A stretch of 64,000 nt of DNA from Heterobilharzia americana (lineage: Eukaryota > Platyhelminthes > Trematoda > Strigeidida > Schistosomatidae), in NCBI GenBank assembly GCA_944470555.2, contig OX104127.1, forward strand, positions 141,688,786-141,752,785. The letters are read 5' to 3'. Within the stretch, counting starts at the first letter, position 1, and each line of letters begins with the position of its first letter. Below are positions 48,265 to 60,979 of this stretch, one piece after another. The notes under the pieces are model-generated. The model was not told the DNA's origin. It was given only the letters and a program-made list of their open reading frames with translations, and ran no database searches. Position numbers and translations under genes: made by a program.

Positions 48265-48450
48265 TGGAAGCCAACCCAGTGGCTGAGTGGTTAGTGTGTT
48301 TGCCATGAAACCTGAAGGTTCCGAGTTCGATTCCTAGCCGGGTCATGGGTACGTACTGCTGAGAAGAGTCTCACACCAGGACGAAACAGATGTCCAGTGC
48401 TCCCGGGTTTTCAATGGTTCCCCAAATGATGTCAGTCCATGATGAATACT
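48265..48450 (+). repeat. tRNA-derived SINE family beta, best copy
   Basis: The A box CAGTGGCTGAGTGGTTAG (48281-48298) and B box CCGAGTTCGATTCCTAGCCG are close to tRNA consensus. The 5' part resembles a serine- or leucine-type tRNA head, but no aminoacyl stem is formed. The body ends CATGATGAATACTACTTCTA. Confidence 0.65.
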
Positions 48451-48974
48451 ACTTCTAAAATAAATTTTCAGTTTTCTAAGTTAATATCCCTGTGTTAACG
48501 GATTAAATATATCAGCTAACAAAATCAATAGATTTTCATCATTATTTCTAGTTACTAACGTCTAATAGAGAAATATTAAACGAAAACATTTATACGATAT
48601 TATTACTATTATTAAGTTTTGAACTTAATAACTGAATACCATTTTCATATGTAACGCTGAAATTTAATTGTAGTCAACCTAGAAAATAAATTTAACAATC
48701 TTCATTTGTTGTTTATTTTAAAAACTTGAAAATTTAAACTAATGAAAGTGTCGAATATTTTTATAAGTATATGATTTTAAAGGCTACCATAACAACAATT
48801 GAAATAGTTAATAAGGTTTGTTTATATCGACTAGAAAAGCAAATTTTCATGAAATAAAGTATAATTGATTATTTCAGTTGTTGATGAAGTGGCCTTTAAA
48901 GTCACACTTATAAACTCTGTGCAATATCCTGGTAATCAGAGAATTTATTTATGGTATGATCGTATTATTTATTA

Positions 48975-49980
48975 TTATTTTGTCCCTTTGGTTCCCAATC
49001 GAACATTGGGCTTCAGTAGCACGTCACCATTCCACTCTCTTCCTTCTAGTCTTGTTTTTTAACCTGACTGCACGACTGCTCACAAACTTTCATTTCTTCC
49101 TCACATAATCTCCTCCATGTCACTCTCGGACGCCCAACTTTTCATTTCCCCTTTGGGTTCCACTAGAGGATCTGACCTAGCGCGTGATGTCCCTAAACAG
49201 TCTTCTCAGTGTATGTCTAATCCAATCCATCTCCACCTTCTTCTGCATATTTGTTGGGCAATTGCTTCTTGGTTGGTAGGCTCGTTGCCAGTGTGAGTTC
49301 CTTGTTGCTGATTCTTTCTCGCCATCTGATCTTCAGTACTGAGTGAGCATAGGCGGTAGCTGTTGATGAATCTTTGTAGTTTGTTGGAACTGCTTTTCGT
49401 AACGCGCCAAGTTTCTGAACCATACCATAGAAGCACTGACTTGACATTAGTGTTGAAAATCTGCATTTTGTTCACACTTCATGCTGAGTACAATAGATCT
49501 CCACACTGATTACTTCAGATTGATGAAGGCCTATCTTTCTGCCTCTCCGATCCTGGTTATCTTTGACGTCTTCATCTGTGCCCGTGCCGCCTCCAGTTGA
49601 AACAATGCTGCCTAGGCAGGTGGGTAAGAGAGACAACTCCCTTCAGACTTCTCCCGGTGTTGGTGCTTGTTGTTGTTGGTTGTGTATCTTCATCACCTCT
49701 GTCTTCTCTACATTCACCTGAAAGATGTCTCATCCCCGCTGCCTCTCCTGTCAACCTGTTAGTTTTCGCCTGCAGATCTTCGAGTTTGTGCAACAAGACG
49801 TTAGACATAAATCATGATCGGCGAAATCCAAATCTTCTAGGCTCTTTTCATCGGTCAAACAGCGTATGCCGTCTCCTCGCTCCTCACAGTTTGTTGCATA
49901 ATCCAGTCCAGTTGATCACAATCAGGAAAATCATCGGTGATAGTAGGCATCCTTGTCTTCACTTTTTATAGACCTATGTA
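48975..49980 (-). mobile_element. non-LTR retrotransposon family R2, minus strand
   Basis: It ends at TCGATTGGGAACCAAAGGG on the minus strand, followed by (AAT)n. Upstream on the minus strand come MNKMQIFNTNVKSVLL and ETWRVTKSSSNKLQRFINS (49475-49380), then MSNVLLHKLEDLQAKTNRL (49808-49752). Only the end of the RT may remain near 49900. Frames are broken. Confidence 0.78.
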
Positions 49981-50724
49981 ATCATGACCAGGATACAATG
50001 ACATTGTTTTGTAAACACATATTAGATTCACTTGTTGTGTTATTTTAATAGTTTCATGTTATCGGCTCTTTCAAAAGATCAGTGTTTTCTCTTATGCACT
50101 ATATCCGTAACCTCCCCAACAGGTATTTTCACCGTTTATACAGAAAACAAACTGAGAAGGTCGGAGTCTCGTTACTACATTTTCTTAACATCTATAAGTA
50201 TACATGCAAAATTGAAGTAATTCGTTTTTGGTGTACCTAATTTATTCTTTATTTTAAGTTATACTTGGCAGCCTACTTAAAAGCTGAACTGCCGAAAATT
50301 TTCCACGTAACATATTTCATCAAATTTTTCCCTTTTGCTTTGATCTTTTAAATTTGTCTTTTAAACGTGTCATGTACTTTTGCACACTTTCAAAATGGTT
50401 TTAAACTTCTGTTTTTCTAGCTAACAATGAAACAATGATGGAACGATGTGCCGGTAAGTGATCGGCTAATAAATGCATAGAAATAGAGTATATTACTATT
50501 CCTTGGATAGCTATTTCGAATTGCAGATTTTGGTACTGCATGAATAAACCTCCATCAAAATTACCCTCGACATTCTATTCATTCACCAGTCCAAACCAGA
50601 CGCTGACGAAGAAATACAAACTCATAAAACTCTCAGGATTTTATTATGATATTCAGACAATCTAGTAACCTCCTATTGATTTTGTTGGAGAATTAATTAC
50701 TTATTGCATAACTTGTAGCCGCCT

Positions 50725-51000
50725 ATAGTTGACCGAAGTCAATAGCCTAGGCTTAGATGACATTCAACATTGACGTTGACCTTCATAGTTTAATCAGACT
50801 CGATAAGCTAAAGGCACCTACACCATTTGGCTTGCAATTGATCCTCTAGCCAGCTAGTTGGAACGCATCAGTATTTTGGTACTACCTTTCAAATATACTA
50901 TTCCATCTGACTATGCCATTGTGTTCTTCCCTGGTCTCGTATTTGTGGGTATATTACAAGTAGGAATAATCAGTTGTTGGCCTCGACGTCTGTCAATTCC
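50725..51000 (+). repeat. unknown repeat, first of two direct copies
   Basis: This stretch and 51845-52130 share order and many words: CAATAGCCTAGG, AGTTGGAACGCATC, ATATACTGTTCCATC or its near form, and TGTTCTTCC...TCTCGTATT. No coding motif is seen. Size and direct orientation would fit a pair of decayed LTRs or two copies of a SINE-like unit. Confidence 0.6.
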
Positions 51001-51299
51001 TAAAAACTAATGTTTTTAATAGCTTCGTATGCAGTTGGTAAACAGGTGTTTCACTTCATTATTAAAGTATTGGTTGTAGGTTCTACTTTTTGTTATCCGT
51101 TCATCTTAGTTTTATAGGCTATATTTATCACTAAAATGGATATCGTTTGTTCGGATTATGCAATCGTCCAATAAGAGATTATTCAATATTTTCACCGTAA
51201 CGAGTTGCAATTATGAAGCCACAGGCAGAAATACCCTTTCATACATCTTCACTTTTGTTCCGCCCAAATTTTCAGTGACCTCATGTAACTATGGTAATT

Positions 51300-51690
51300 T
51301 GGTTAATTGTGGCTAGCAGAATAATCCAGGACGTGTGTTTCGTCCTATTTGGGATTCACTGGTCAACCGGATGTACCTGCATGGGGTGATGTTGTTCTCA
51401 CTGAGACTCCAACCTCGTAGCCATCTCTCCAAATACCAAGGCGTTATCCACTATGACACGGAGGCACGATAGCCACTTCTTTTACAAAGAGTATTAGTTA
51501 TTACTATTTATTGATATTACTTGTAATGCTGCGTTGTTTTGCTGTATCGAATTGTTCGACCTCTGTTGGTATATGAACCCCTATACGGATGCCTCGATAT
51601 TGCCTGAGTGTCAATTATGGCAATTTAGTTGGTTGCGGCTAGCAGAAGAATTCAGAACACGAGTTGCATCCTGTTTGGGACTCATCACCT
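51300..51690 (-). repeat. Sm-alpha-like SINE, about 1.2 tandem units, minus strand
   Basis: GGCTAGCAGAA-type words occur at 51311 and 51636, a spacing of about 325 bp, close to the unit length of tandem Sm-alpha. The first unit keeps CCCAAATAGGACGAAACAC on the minus strand (stem II and GAAA intact), but its CTGANGA part reads TTGACCAGTGA. The second keeps GATGAGTCCCAAACAGGAT, but GAAA has become GCAA. Confidence 0.68.
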
Positions 51691-51844
51691 AAATTGCTTA
51701 TTTCTAAGATCCTTTTGCCATTCTAAATGCAAAACGTTTTATATTTATCGTATGCATTTCATCTACAAATATAAATGTATTGTCTTTTTCTATTTGAATA
51801 ATAATTTGTAAATGCAGAAAAAAATCCGTAGCGTCACACACTTC

Positions 51845-52130
51845 ACCAAGATCAATAGCCTAGGGTTTGACGTCACTCAGCATTGATGCTGACCTTGATA
51901 GTTTAACTGGACTCGCTAAGCTGAAGGCACCCGATCAAGCATCCTCGCTATTTGGCACGCTGTCGTGTTACGTTGCACTGCTCGTATTCTATTCTATAGC
52001 CAGTTAGTTGGAACGCATCGGTATCTTGGCACAACCACCCAAATATACTGTTCCATCCGACTACACTATCGTGTTCTTCCTTGATCTCGTATTCGTGGGC
52101 ATATAACAAGTCCCAATAATTAGTGATTGG
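51845..52130 (+). repeat. unknown repeat, second direct copy
   Basis: Same family as 50725-51000, with an extra ~45-bp segment (GTCGTGTTACGTTGCACTGC) absent or deleted in the first. The start-to-start distance is about 1.12 kb, and the Sm-alpha tandem lies between them. Confidence 0.6.
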
Positions 52131-52139
52131 TCTTTGCGA

Positions 52140-52995
52140 CCGTCAAGTTTGCACGAGGATAAATCCTAAAAATCCAATCTTTAACCATTCCTGATGATAT
52201 TATATACAAGAATTACCAACTTTTATTTTAGTCATATTTGTTCTCTTGAAGACATCCACCCATCTTCCAACAACCGGAAGCATGTTACGCTCGACTAATG
52301 CTAAACGATGGGTAAGATTTTTTCTTAGCTCAGGGGGTGATCTTGGCTGTGTTAAATTTTCTGAGCTAGGTGGTTCAATAATGAACCTTTCACTGGTTTG
52401 ACTTAAAAGATACCTGAACATCTCGTTTCAAACAACGGTTCAGATTTTTTATCGACTGGCTTGTTTGCTTACCTAACACTCGATAAGGGATATTTAACAG
52501 TTGGTGATTTCACAACACCCTAGTAGTGTTGTGGAAAGATTGCTGCTGCAACCATCATAGTGTTCTAGTGTCGCCTAGTAATGATACCTACAGGGTGTTG
52601 ACATTGTGTCGACAACTAGTCCATTAAACTGATTACTTCTAGTGAGTTTTACTTCCAACACCTAACGACCCCGGAATGAACAAAAACCGGTGGATTTCCA
52701 CATAGTTATCCGAACCGATTTATGTGAGAAGATTCAACTCAGATGACTCTGACCACAATGACAAGTGAAAGCAACGCAAAGGTAAATTGGTTGAGGAGTT
52801 TTCGCATTGACCGTGAGCAATGTTAGATGGTGAAGGTAAATGAAAAGACTAAGGTATTAGCATTGGGTAATATTCGGCAGTTATTTAGGCTTTGGTAAGG
52901 AAACTGGAAAGGAGAATACTATGATCAGTGTGACTCGTCGGAAAGGATGGGTTCGTGATTATTTCTTAGAACAGGCGGTTGGAAGGTTAAGTATA
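52140..52995. other. no recognised gene or repeat
   Basis: Short frames only. The base composition begins to shift towards higher GC here. Confidence 0.4.
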
Positions 52996-52999
52996 CAGC

Positions 53000-53115
53000 T
53001 TTAACGAACACCGTTGACAGTCATGCTTCACAGCTATACAGCAGTTCAGAGCTAAGTATTACGCAACACATTCAGTCCTTAGTAGACAGTCGACCATCAC
53101 ACCACCTTCATGAAA
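53000..53115 (-). mobile_element. RTE fragment, minus strand
   Basis: TCATGCTTCACAGCTATACAGCAG and CCTTAGTAGACAGTCGACC resemble 21345-21420 (CCATGTTTCACAGCCATACA, CCTTAATAGACAAACGG), which encodes the KGRVYC...VLLYGCET part on the minus strand. Confidence 0.45.
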
Positions 53116-53879
53116 CCAGGTTCTCTTTTACTCTTGATGGAAACACTTTCAAGTGGTTGTCGTACTACCTACGGTATTCTCCTCGGTCGTTGGTGGAATG
53201 TATCCAGCAGTCAATGTAGAGTAAGATCAGGCCTATTCATGGTTGTCACTGACGCATTTGATTGTGGTGACGGATTTATGTATCCTTTCCATCCGTAGCA
53301 TCTTACATGTGTATCAACTAACTTTGAATCCATTCTGTGTTTTATTTGATGTTCATGGAGGCTAAGACGTCGGTTAGATTTGCTATTTGCCTGCCCATCT
53401 GCTAACCACCTTTAAAGCGATGTAAAGAGCACTTTTTTTAGGCAACTAATCAACCTCAAAAAATTGGTCAGTTAAGTGGTGTTACTGTACATAGTGAATT
53501 TGATGTTCAAGTAGGAAGGTTGAGTAAAGCAGGGGAACACTTATATAACTGATGTACACCTGACCAACAGCAGCTTTAGAAACAGGTTGGCTTGTGAACG
53601 ATCTCTATCCACCTCCAAATGGTGCAGTTTATTTGATGTCTTTGTGAGGCTGGAATTTTCCTGATCACATGTGTTATTGTATTTTGAAGACATTTCTTTT
53701 TCGACAACCAAATCACTTTTGGTAATGTCTGGCTCTGAACAGAGTAACAAGCATGTATATTATTATGCTAATTAGAGCTCCCTCCAGGATCTTAAACAAA
53801 TGTTTTAGGGTTGGCAGAAGGTTTCCGTCCGAGTGAACTATAATAGGTTGTCGTAGCTGATGATGCTCATTGTCGTAGA

Positions 53880-54110
53880 CGAGTCAATTGGTTTGACCCT
53901 AAGTCATCTGATTTCACATGGAATGAATAAGCTCTCCTCCTGTGAAAGATTGACTTGGAATTTGCGGGTGACATTGTTCTGCTAGGTGGAGACGCCGGCA
54001 AGTGTTAGGTTTCTGAACACCTTGAATAGAAGTGTGGGTATGTTTGGCGTGCGTTTCCTGCCCGTCAAATGTAAGACACTTCCTTAAAACTTGCCTTCAC
54101 AAACCCTTTC
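53880..54110 (+). mobile_element. RTE reverse transcriptase palm fragment
   Basis: Plus frames read DLEFAGDIVLLGGDAGKC (53951-54006) and then VGMFGVRFLPVKCKTLP (54034-54083). These are the catalytic box and the following MFGMRFSPSKCK motif of RTE elements, with ADD changed to AGD and a stop between. The flanks are unrecognisable. Confidence 0.6.
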
Positions 54111-54419
54111 TCTGCGGAATATATCTCGAAACTCCCTCCTATATGACCTTTACAACTATATTTCCCGCTGTTCTACTTTTGCATCCATATGTGAACATTC
54201 TTTCAATGCCTTGTTTTCTCGCTCCTCTCGTCTTCTAATCCCATGGGAGTACTTATTCAATCTTTCCCCCTGGGTAAAATTATTTAAGTTTTTTTCATTT
54301 AACTTAAACTTAACTTGTCAGGTGTTCGGTGTTTTGCTTTGCTTTTATTGCAGTTTTGCTCTAATGGTTGCGGTTTACGTCGCTAAAAAAGAGGCGCACA
54401 TTCGAAAGTAGGAATAGGA

Positions 54420-56249
54420 GCGTGTTGATATGTGTGTTGTACGGACAGACATTAGATATCTTGTTCTGTCAATAGTATTACAAACCGATGTCCTCTCTAG
54501 CTACCTGATCGTCCATAAGGTTAATTCTTGTTTGTTTTCCCAGTTCCATCAGAGACTGTAGCCAAGACTGCCTTGATGACTATTAACCTATGGTTAGGAA
54601 TGCTAGTATGAGAACTATAAATGACCCCAGGTGGGCATTGAATACGATGAAGGCGAAGCAGGTCCATAAAGTGTCTAGGGGTTGTATGAAAGCGGCATCG
54701 CTCACCACTCTTGCCTCTAAATGGGAGCTAGCATAGAAAGCCACTCCATCTCTCACTCTGGGCTTTCTGTCTCTTAGGAAGATTCCAGCACCCGCATCTC
54801 TCTGGTGGGAATTTTCAGCGAGAGTCAGAATTCTGTTGCTCTATGATATCAGTCTGCAACTGTTTGCGGAACGTCTTCATCTCTGCTACTCTCCCTCAGT
54901 CCTCCGACGTTGCTGTGCATTTTAGGGTATGCCAGGTGGGAGGGAAGGCCAGGTTGCATATTTCTGTACGCGTAGCCTCTAAGATGTGGTGCTCCAGCCT
55001 GTGATTGCCAGTCCTCACTGGAATAGTATCACTGCGTTTTTGGTGGTTTCGCTTCCAGTCTGCTAGTGGAGTGTTGTAGTAGAAATTTCATTGCTATATT
55101 TACTTGAAAGGCTAGTTTGTACCTGTATGGCGACAAATAACCAGAGAGGTAGTGTGTTCGGTGCCCATTTTGGCTTCCGCTAACATATATGCAGTCTTGT
55201 CTTAAGTAAGCTCTTATGGTAGGGGACATCTCACTGAGCTTAGGAGCCGCACCCTAAACTTTGTGGAGAGAAGTTACCGTTTTACGCATGACGAGCTGTT
55301 AGCTACAGTAACCTTCATTCATAAGTACAGAACGTGCGTTCTTAAAAAAGGTTTCATACTTTGGACAGATCACAAAGCACTACAATGCCTACAAAACCCC
55401 ATGAATCCAGAGTGTGAAACTTTCAGGTGATAGGAATGCCAAAAGAAGTATGATTTTGAGTGTGGGCACGGGCCCAGGAAAGAACACAAGAATACCGAAG
55501 CCCTGTCCCGATGACCGCTTAGAAAGCACGGTGACTGTCCTTGTGAAGAAACCGATATTTGCGCAGCATAGTTCACTGGAATTAGTGGACTTTTATACAA
55601 GCTATAGGTGCTGGGATGGGGACACCGTACACCGCGTCTTGGGGAGCCCGGAAGTAAATACACTGAAATCACGGTTCGAATTTTGACAATTTAGTAGCGC
55701 GGGAGATGTGTCGCTTATTTGAAATCCGTAAATTTCGAACCAGTGGACACCACCCTGAAGGCAACAGATGGGTGGAAAGAAGTGGCACAACGATTAAATC
55801 GCTACCTCGGATGTTCACAGAAACTGAACATGAAACTTCATGGAATATCCCGTTACCACTGTTTTCAAGCTTGTGGAGGAAGCATAGGCGTCTTCATCTG
55901 TAAGACGCCCCCCCCATCTGTCGTAGAGGGAATGTGAGTTGTGATCACCGAATGATATCTTGATCACAAAGCGAATGGATAATCAACTGACGGATATCAC
56001 AGCTGTGCTTGAGATGAACTTGATAAGTCTTGGTGCTGCTTGAGACTACGATCGGAAATGCAGTTCAACACTGGTGAAAGTATTTGACTGAAACATCCGA
56101 AAAGATCAGCAGATGGCACTTGGAAGGGCTCAGCCTCATATGGTCGTCTAAGTAATTGCGGAAAACAATTGTGAGACAAGGGAAGTTGGAGAGGAAATGG
56201 AGTACAGTGGTTCACTATTATCGGCTGAAACACTGCGTACAGAGTCTCC
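54420..56249. other. less AT-rich stretch, probable unrecognised upstream part of the gypsy element
   Basis: Several medium frames (55414-55686 of 90 codons, 55719-55937) lack family motifs. Their position upstream of RNase H would suit a decayed gag and protease, but I see no zinc knuckle, no protease DTGA box and no RT motif. Confidence 0.3.
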
Positions 56250-57990
56250 AAGCTTCTTGTGACGACGACACCGTATTCTATAACCACACTAGCTGCAGTT
56301 CATCGTCTTTTTGCACAAACGATGACCACTCGCTAACTGAAGTCGCGAAGCACCCGTGGATAATGCATCAGGACCGCGAACTTCCTCTCAGCATATCTAA
56401 CGATAATTCCGGCATGGCAACCGGAGCTGTATTGCAGCAGATTATAACTGACACCTGATAGTTCCTTGCCTTCTTCTCCAGGAATCCATCTGCATGTGGA
56501 ATGTGTTACAGCGCCTTTGGTCGTGGGATACTGGCTACCTGTGCTTCCATCGAACATTTTCGCCATTTAAATGGAGACCGCTGGTTCACTGTGTTTATGA
56601 ATGACAAGCTACTAACACATACTCTTCACACCACTATGGACTAGTGCTCTCAGCGTGAATTGTGCCATTTTGGTTATATTTCACAGCTCATATAAGACAT
56701 CCACCATTTCTCTGGTGTCAATAACCCCATGGTGAATGCTTTTTCTCGCACCTGCACTGCCACAGTGCCCCTGACCACTGACTTACAAAAGGTGTCTGTA
56801 CTCCAGGCCTCTGATGAGAGTGTAAATAAACCTCATCCGTACACATCGTTAGCAACAGAGCGCACACTACCTGCAAACAGTGAGGGTACCATGTTGTTCT
56901 ATGTCCACAGGCACCCCAATATTCATGATTCCTCCAGCTTTGAGTCGGAGAGTTTTGGAAGCCCCTCACAACTGTTCCCACCCTGGTATCCGTGCTACAC
57001 ACAAGCTAGTATCAGCCCAGTTTGCCTGACCAGTAGTTAGTCGTGATATTTGAAACTGAACCCGTGCTTGTCCACAACGCCAGCATTCTGAAGTGCACAG
57101 ACATAATGTCACACCACTTCGGACTTTCGCCACTTCTGCTCCACGTTTTACTCTCCTTCATATGGACATCGTTGGTCCGCTTCCAATCTCAAACGGCCAC
57201 TCCTATCTCCTCACATAAATAAAAGGTTTCACCTGTTGGCAAGATGCTATTCCATCACCTGACTCCACTGTAAAAATGGTTTGTCGAGTCTTCATGCAAG
57301 GATGGACAGCACAGTTTTAATCCCCTCCTGCTGTGACGACCGACCAATGGCAACAATTTGAATCCGTTGACTTCGGGAGGCTTCTGGATATTTTTGGATT
57401 CATCTCAGTATTCGCTCCATCCTCAAAGTGAACCTAGAACGCATTTCAACAGAATTGGTCCACAGAACCACACTCCGCCTACCCAGCGAACCATTCCCTT
57501 CAGAAGGTAGTGAGCTGAACCTTTTTATATGTACGCAGCCAGGTAGAAAATCGTACACTTTATGCGTCAACTTCAACTAAAACCTGCCCGCGCATAGAGC
57601 AGGAGGGTACAGCTGGACATGAAGCTTCCTAACTGCATATACGTTCCTTTTCACTATGATGCTGTCTGAAAGCACCTACAACCGCTGTTCTAGGTTAGCT
57701 GAAGGAAAGAAACGTTCTTCGTCATCGACAATTCAGGACTGAAAGACATCACAGGTGTCGACCGCTTGAAAGCATCATATAAGGAGGACGATCCACTCTC
57801 CTCTGCTTCAACACTGCCGGAAGACTGCAAAGGATTAACGAAATCGCGAAAATCCTTAATCTTTGGTTGAATCACTGCTAATGGCACCACCATACTCCCT
57901 TTTACGCGCACTAACAGGTGCATATACTGGCATAAACCGTGGGCGGATCTTCTTCATTATACTCAGCGTGACGTTTGCACTATCGGCAAA
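56250..57990 (+). mobile_element. Ty3/gypsy LTR retrotransposon pol remnant (RNase H, integrase)
   Basis: In broken plus frames the order is that of gypsy pol. RNase H: SNDNSGMATGAVLQQ (56397-56441), YSAFGRGILATCASIEHFRH and FTVFMNDKLLTHTLHTTMD, then the end FGYISQLI-DIHHFSGVNN. Integrase core: HMDIVGPLPISNGHSYLLT (about 57162-57218), a TTDQWQQFES segment near 57340 (second D) and a HPQS...ER segment near 57420 (glutamate retained after a slip). Beyond come a TTLRLPSEPF segment, FVIDNSG and VDRLKAS (57715-57770), and a FTRTNRCIYWHKPW tail at 57900-57940 like the TRSGR.VHWP end of schistosome and liver-fluke gypsy elements. RT is not found. Many stops make it long dead. Confidence 0.78.
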
Positions 57991-57999
57991 TCTGTTGTT

Positions 58000-60200
58000 G
58001 CAAATATTCAATAATTGTGCACATAAACACTGTGTTTTTGTGCGTGGTTTTTATCTTAAACACCGACGAAAAGTTGAAAGAAGAAAAACAAGGCGAATAA
58101 GCTCAAAATCCCAAAACTAGAAAGTGTTTTTCGTTCTCGACCGCTTTTTTCTGTATTTGCTTCGTTTTTTGTACGTGTTTGACACTGACATTTCCACCAT
58201 GCTAACATTCTTTACTGGGGTTATTGAGAAATATAAGAAATATGTTGAAAAGTGAGTTTAATTGGCCCCTGATGAGGTTCTTTTGCACCAATTTCCTCGT
58301 TTTGCACGCCTCCTGCAAATCAGGGGCGGTAGAGAAATGCAGACGAAGGGTTCAAGTTTTTCCGTCACTATTATAAGGGTCATGCCCAGATGCGGAGTTT
58401 TATTTCCCTATGGGCATCCACATCTGTACTAACTTTGGAGGCTCACATGTACCCCGAGCCATTATCATCATGGGTAGATGGTGCACGTCCTCCTGACAGT
58501 TGCGTCTCACGGTCAAAGGTTGCCGATATCCCACCAACCTTATAAGAAAGGAATAATCTGGAGTGGGCCTTCCCTGCATCAAATCGCGACTACGGACAAA
58601 ATATACATAGATTAGGTGGAACTGGCTAAATGTTAACTAAATAAACTTACATCCCGCCTCCGCCTGCTTTAAGTTCCGCTCCAACGAGTATGCATCTAAA
58701 CAGGCTTCCGCGCCACTTCGCGCCCCCTTTGTGCTGCTTAACAAGCATGTTTTCAGAGTCCCTGGCTCAGCCACGCCAGTCAGATGCCGTGAATCAACTT
58801 CATCCCCAGAAAACATCTTCACCTTTGTTCTACTAAAATGTATTGCTCCTTCGAGGATATTCCTAAACAACTCAGACTTTTTAATTTGTGTTTCGTTAGC
58901 AGCACTTGCATTTTGGGTAAGCCAATGACCAAACGGGTGCCAAGCACATCGAGTTCAGCAAGGTTGGTTGGGTGTCACGTAACAACAACACACCTTACGA
59001 TGTATCGAACTACCCATCAAAAGATGAGCATATCGAGCTGCACTTTGTTCCGTCTTGTTGTGCTATTTTTAGGTATGCTTGCTGGAGACGAAAGTATGGG
59101 GAGGTTACAGGTCTTTGCTGACGTGTATTAGTGCCGCTGTGCGTAATTTACATTTTAAGCATGGATTACTAGGCAAGAATGCAACTTGGCCAGTGAGGCT
59201 ATCAACCTTCACTGCCTGAGATAGCTCGAAAGTGTGTAGCTCATGCCGATGCGCCACCCACGTCGGCTTTCAGTGTATGCTGGTCTGTCACTGTTCAACC
59301 CCCAGGCATAGCTTAGACGCTTGTCAAGGAGCTGTGAGGGAGCCTTGGACCCAACGTTAGTTCCTTCCCAGTCATAACCACCAGAGGAGGACCACACTAC
59401 GAAATTTGTTTTTTTGACGACTCAATGATTTCCGTGGCAGTGAACGCGTGCTTAGAGCAGTATGCTATCCCGTTTCTGAAGGCGAGGTAGAATTCTTGAG
59501 CAAGCAGCTAAGGGTAGCACTTACTGCCACATTGGCCATGGCAGCTGGTCTACTGAACTTCATTTGGTCTTGAGTGGAAATAGGGTCATGTTGAAAAGCT
59601 ACATTGACTGCCGCGCCACAGAACGACTCTATGTGATAGCCCGAGGATTATCTGTAGAGTTGTTTGCCATCGACAGTCAAGTGCCGCTTAATGCGGCTGA
59701 TTGCGCACATATGCCGAAAACATCGGTGGGTTGAAAATTTCACTCCCGTGACCTTGGTAACCCGCTCACGACAGTCACTATAACAAACAAGCTCAACAAA
59801 GTGGACGATGTAGCATAGATCTGGCAAAGTTTGTTTACATCGACAACCCCTCCACAAGCAAATGGAGTTTCAGTTACGCCAGTACAACCAGTAGCAAGTT
59901 TATCTGCTGAAGGAAAGCCTGCGGGAACGGTATATGCAGATAATCACGGGCCGATTTATTTTCACTGCAACTTTGTGTTTGATTAGGTGGCTTTCATCAT
60001 ATTGTTGTCGTGCTTACTGCACATAATCAGGCGCTGTCAGTGCACACTCACACCCAGTGACGTTCTTTTCCCCGCAAATTATGTTGATACTAGCCCTGGG
60101 GATCCTCAGTTAGCTTCCCAGTTGGCAGTCTCCCTCCTATTAGTGACTTATAACTGCAACGTTTTCACAACTTAATAATCGAGTTTAGCAGCCGCCATGA
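58000..60200. other. decayed repeat DNA, weak retroelement traces
   Basis: 59190-59300 reads IN-LHCLR-LESV-LMPMRHPRRL, a faint RTE C-terminal tail. 59395-59560 in one frame reads LNDFRGSERVLRAVCYPVSE followed by GEVEFLSKQLRVAL, which resembles the start of gypsy gag proteins, but I would not insist on it. 58130-58600 and 59600-60200 show nothing recognisable. Confidence 0.3.
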
Positions 60201-60779
60201 CTTTCCACCATCATACTGAACACTCACTGATTTTCACCAATATCACTGGCACTTCTTTTCCCGAACGCCTGAGTTTACCATTTCATACTTCAAATTTCTG
60301 ACGGAGGAGATAAGCTGTCGTTTCTGTGCGAATTTTTGCAAATATTTATGCAAATGTACTGTGGTCCAACATAAGATTACCGTTGAAATTGGTTCCGCTT
60401 AAGTGTTTTGGGTACCGGCAGACATAGTCAATTACAAATCTTGAAATACTGTGTCGTTTGTTTTCTGCTTTGTTTGTGTTTGTTACGCATTCTTTCGGTT
60501 ATGGTAGGATTTATTACATTCAGGTCAAACCGAGGCGACGTCCACCAACACTTCTAACGTTTTTCATTTATCTAGAAAAATACCGTTGAGCACACTGTGT
60601 TTACAAGGATCTGGTGCGTTTAACTGAGTTCACAAATGTGTGCAAACTGCAAAATGTCCGTTGCGTTATGAGAGTAGTAATCATACCAGCTCAGCGACTT
60701 CAAGCCTCGTATCAGTCGTATGTTGCTCAATAAAAGGTGAGCATCAGTAGACAGAGGTGCAAGTTTTTATCTTGGTAGC

Positions 60780-60975
60780 TTATTGTTGAATACTTAGGGA
60801 TGCAGACATTCCATTCATTGTTACACACAAAGATCCAACAAAGAAAACCCCTGCTCCAGCTGCAGAACTTTTCACTTTGCCTACTTTTGGCTTTGGAGAT
60901 GGGGATTTTCTATCTGGAGATTTTCTTTTGCTAGTTATAGGCTGGTTTGCTTGGGGAAGCAACGGGGCTGCCGCT
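60780..60975 (-). CDS. possible 3' coding exon, minus strand, or chance frame
   Basis: The minus frame is open from about 61007 and ends in TAA at 60780. It reads like real protein of mixed composition: a basic, proline-rich part (SKRKSPDRKSPSPKPKVGKV) and then SSAAGAGVFFVGSLCVTMNG. A CAG at the minus-strand equivalent of 61000 could be a splice acceptor. No family is recognised and no partner exon is found in the window. Confidence 0.22.
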
Positions 60976-60979
60976 TGAT

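Noticed and set aside
51330..51380. Possible active hammerhead on the minus strand
   Set aside because: Stem II and GAAA are intact, but the CTGANGA core is disrupted (TTGACCAGTGA).
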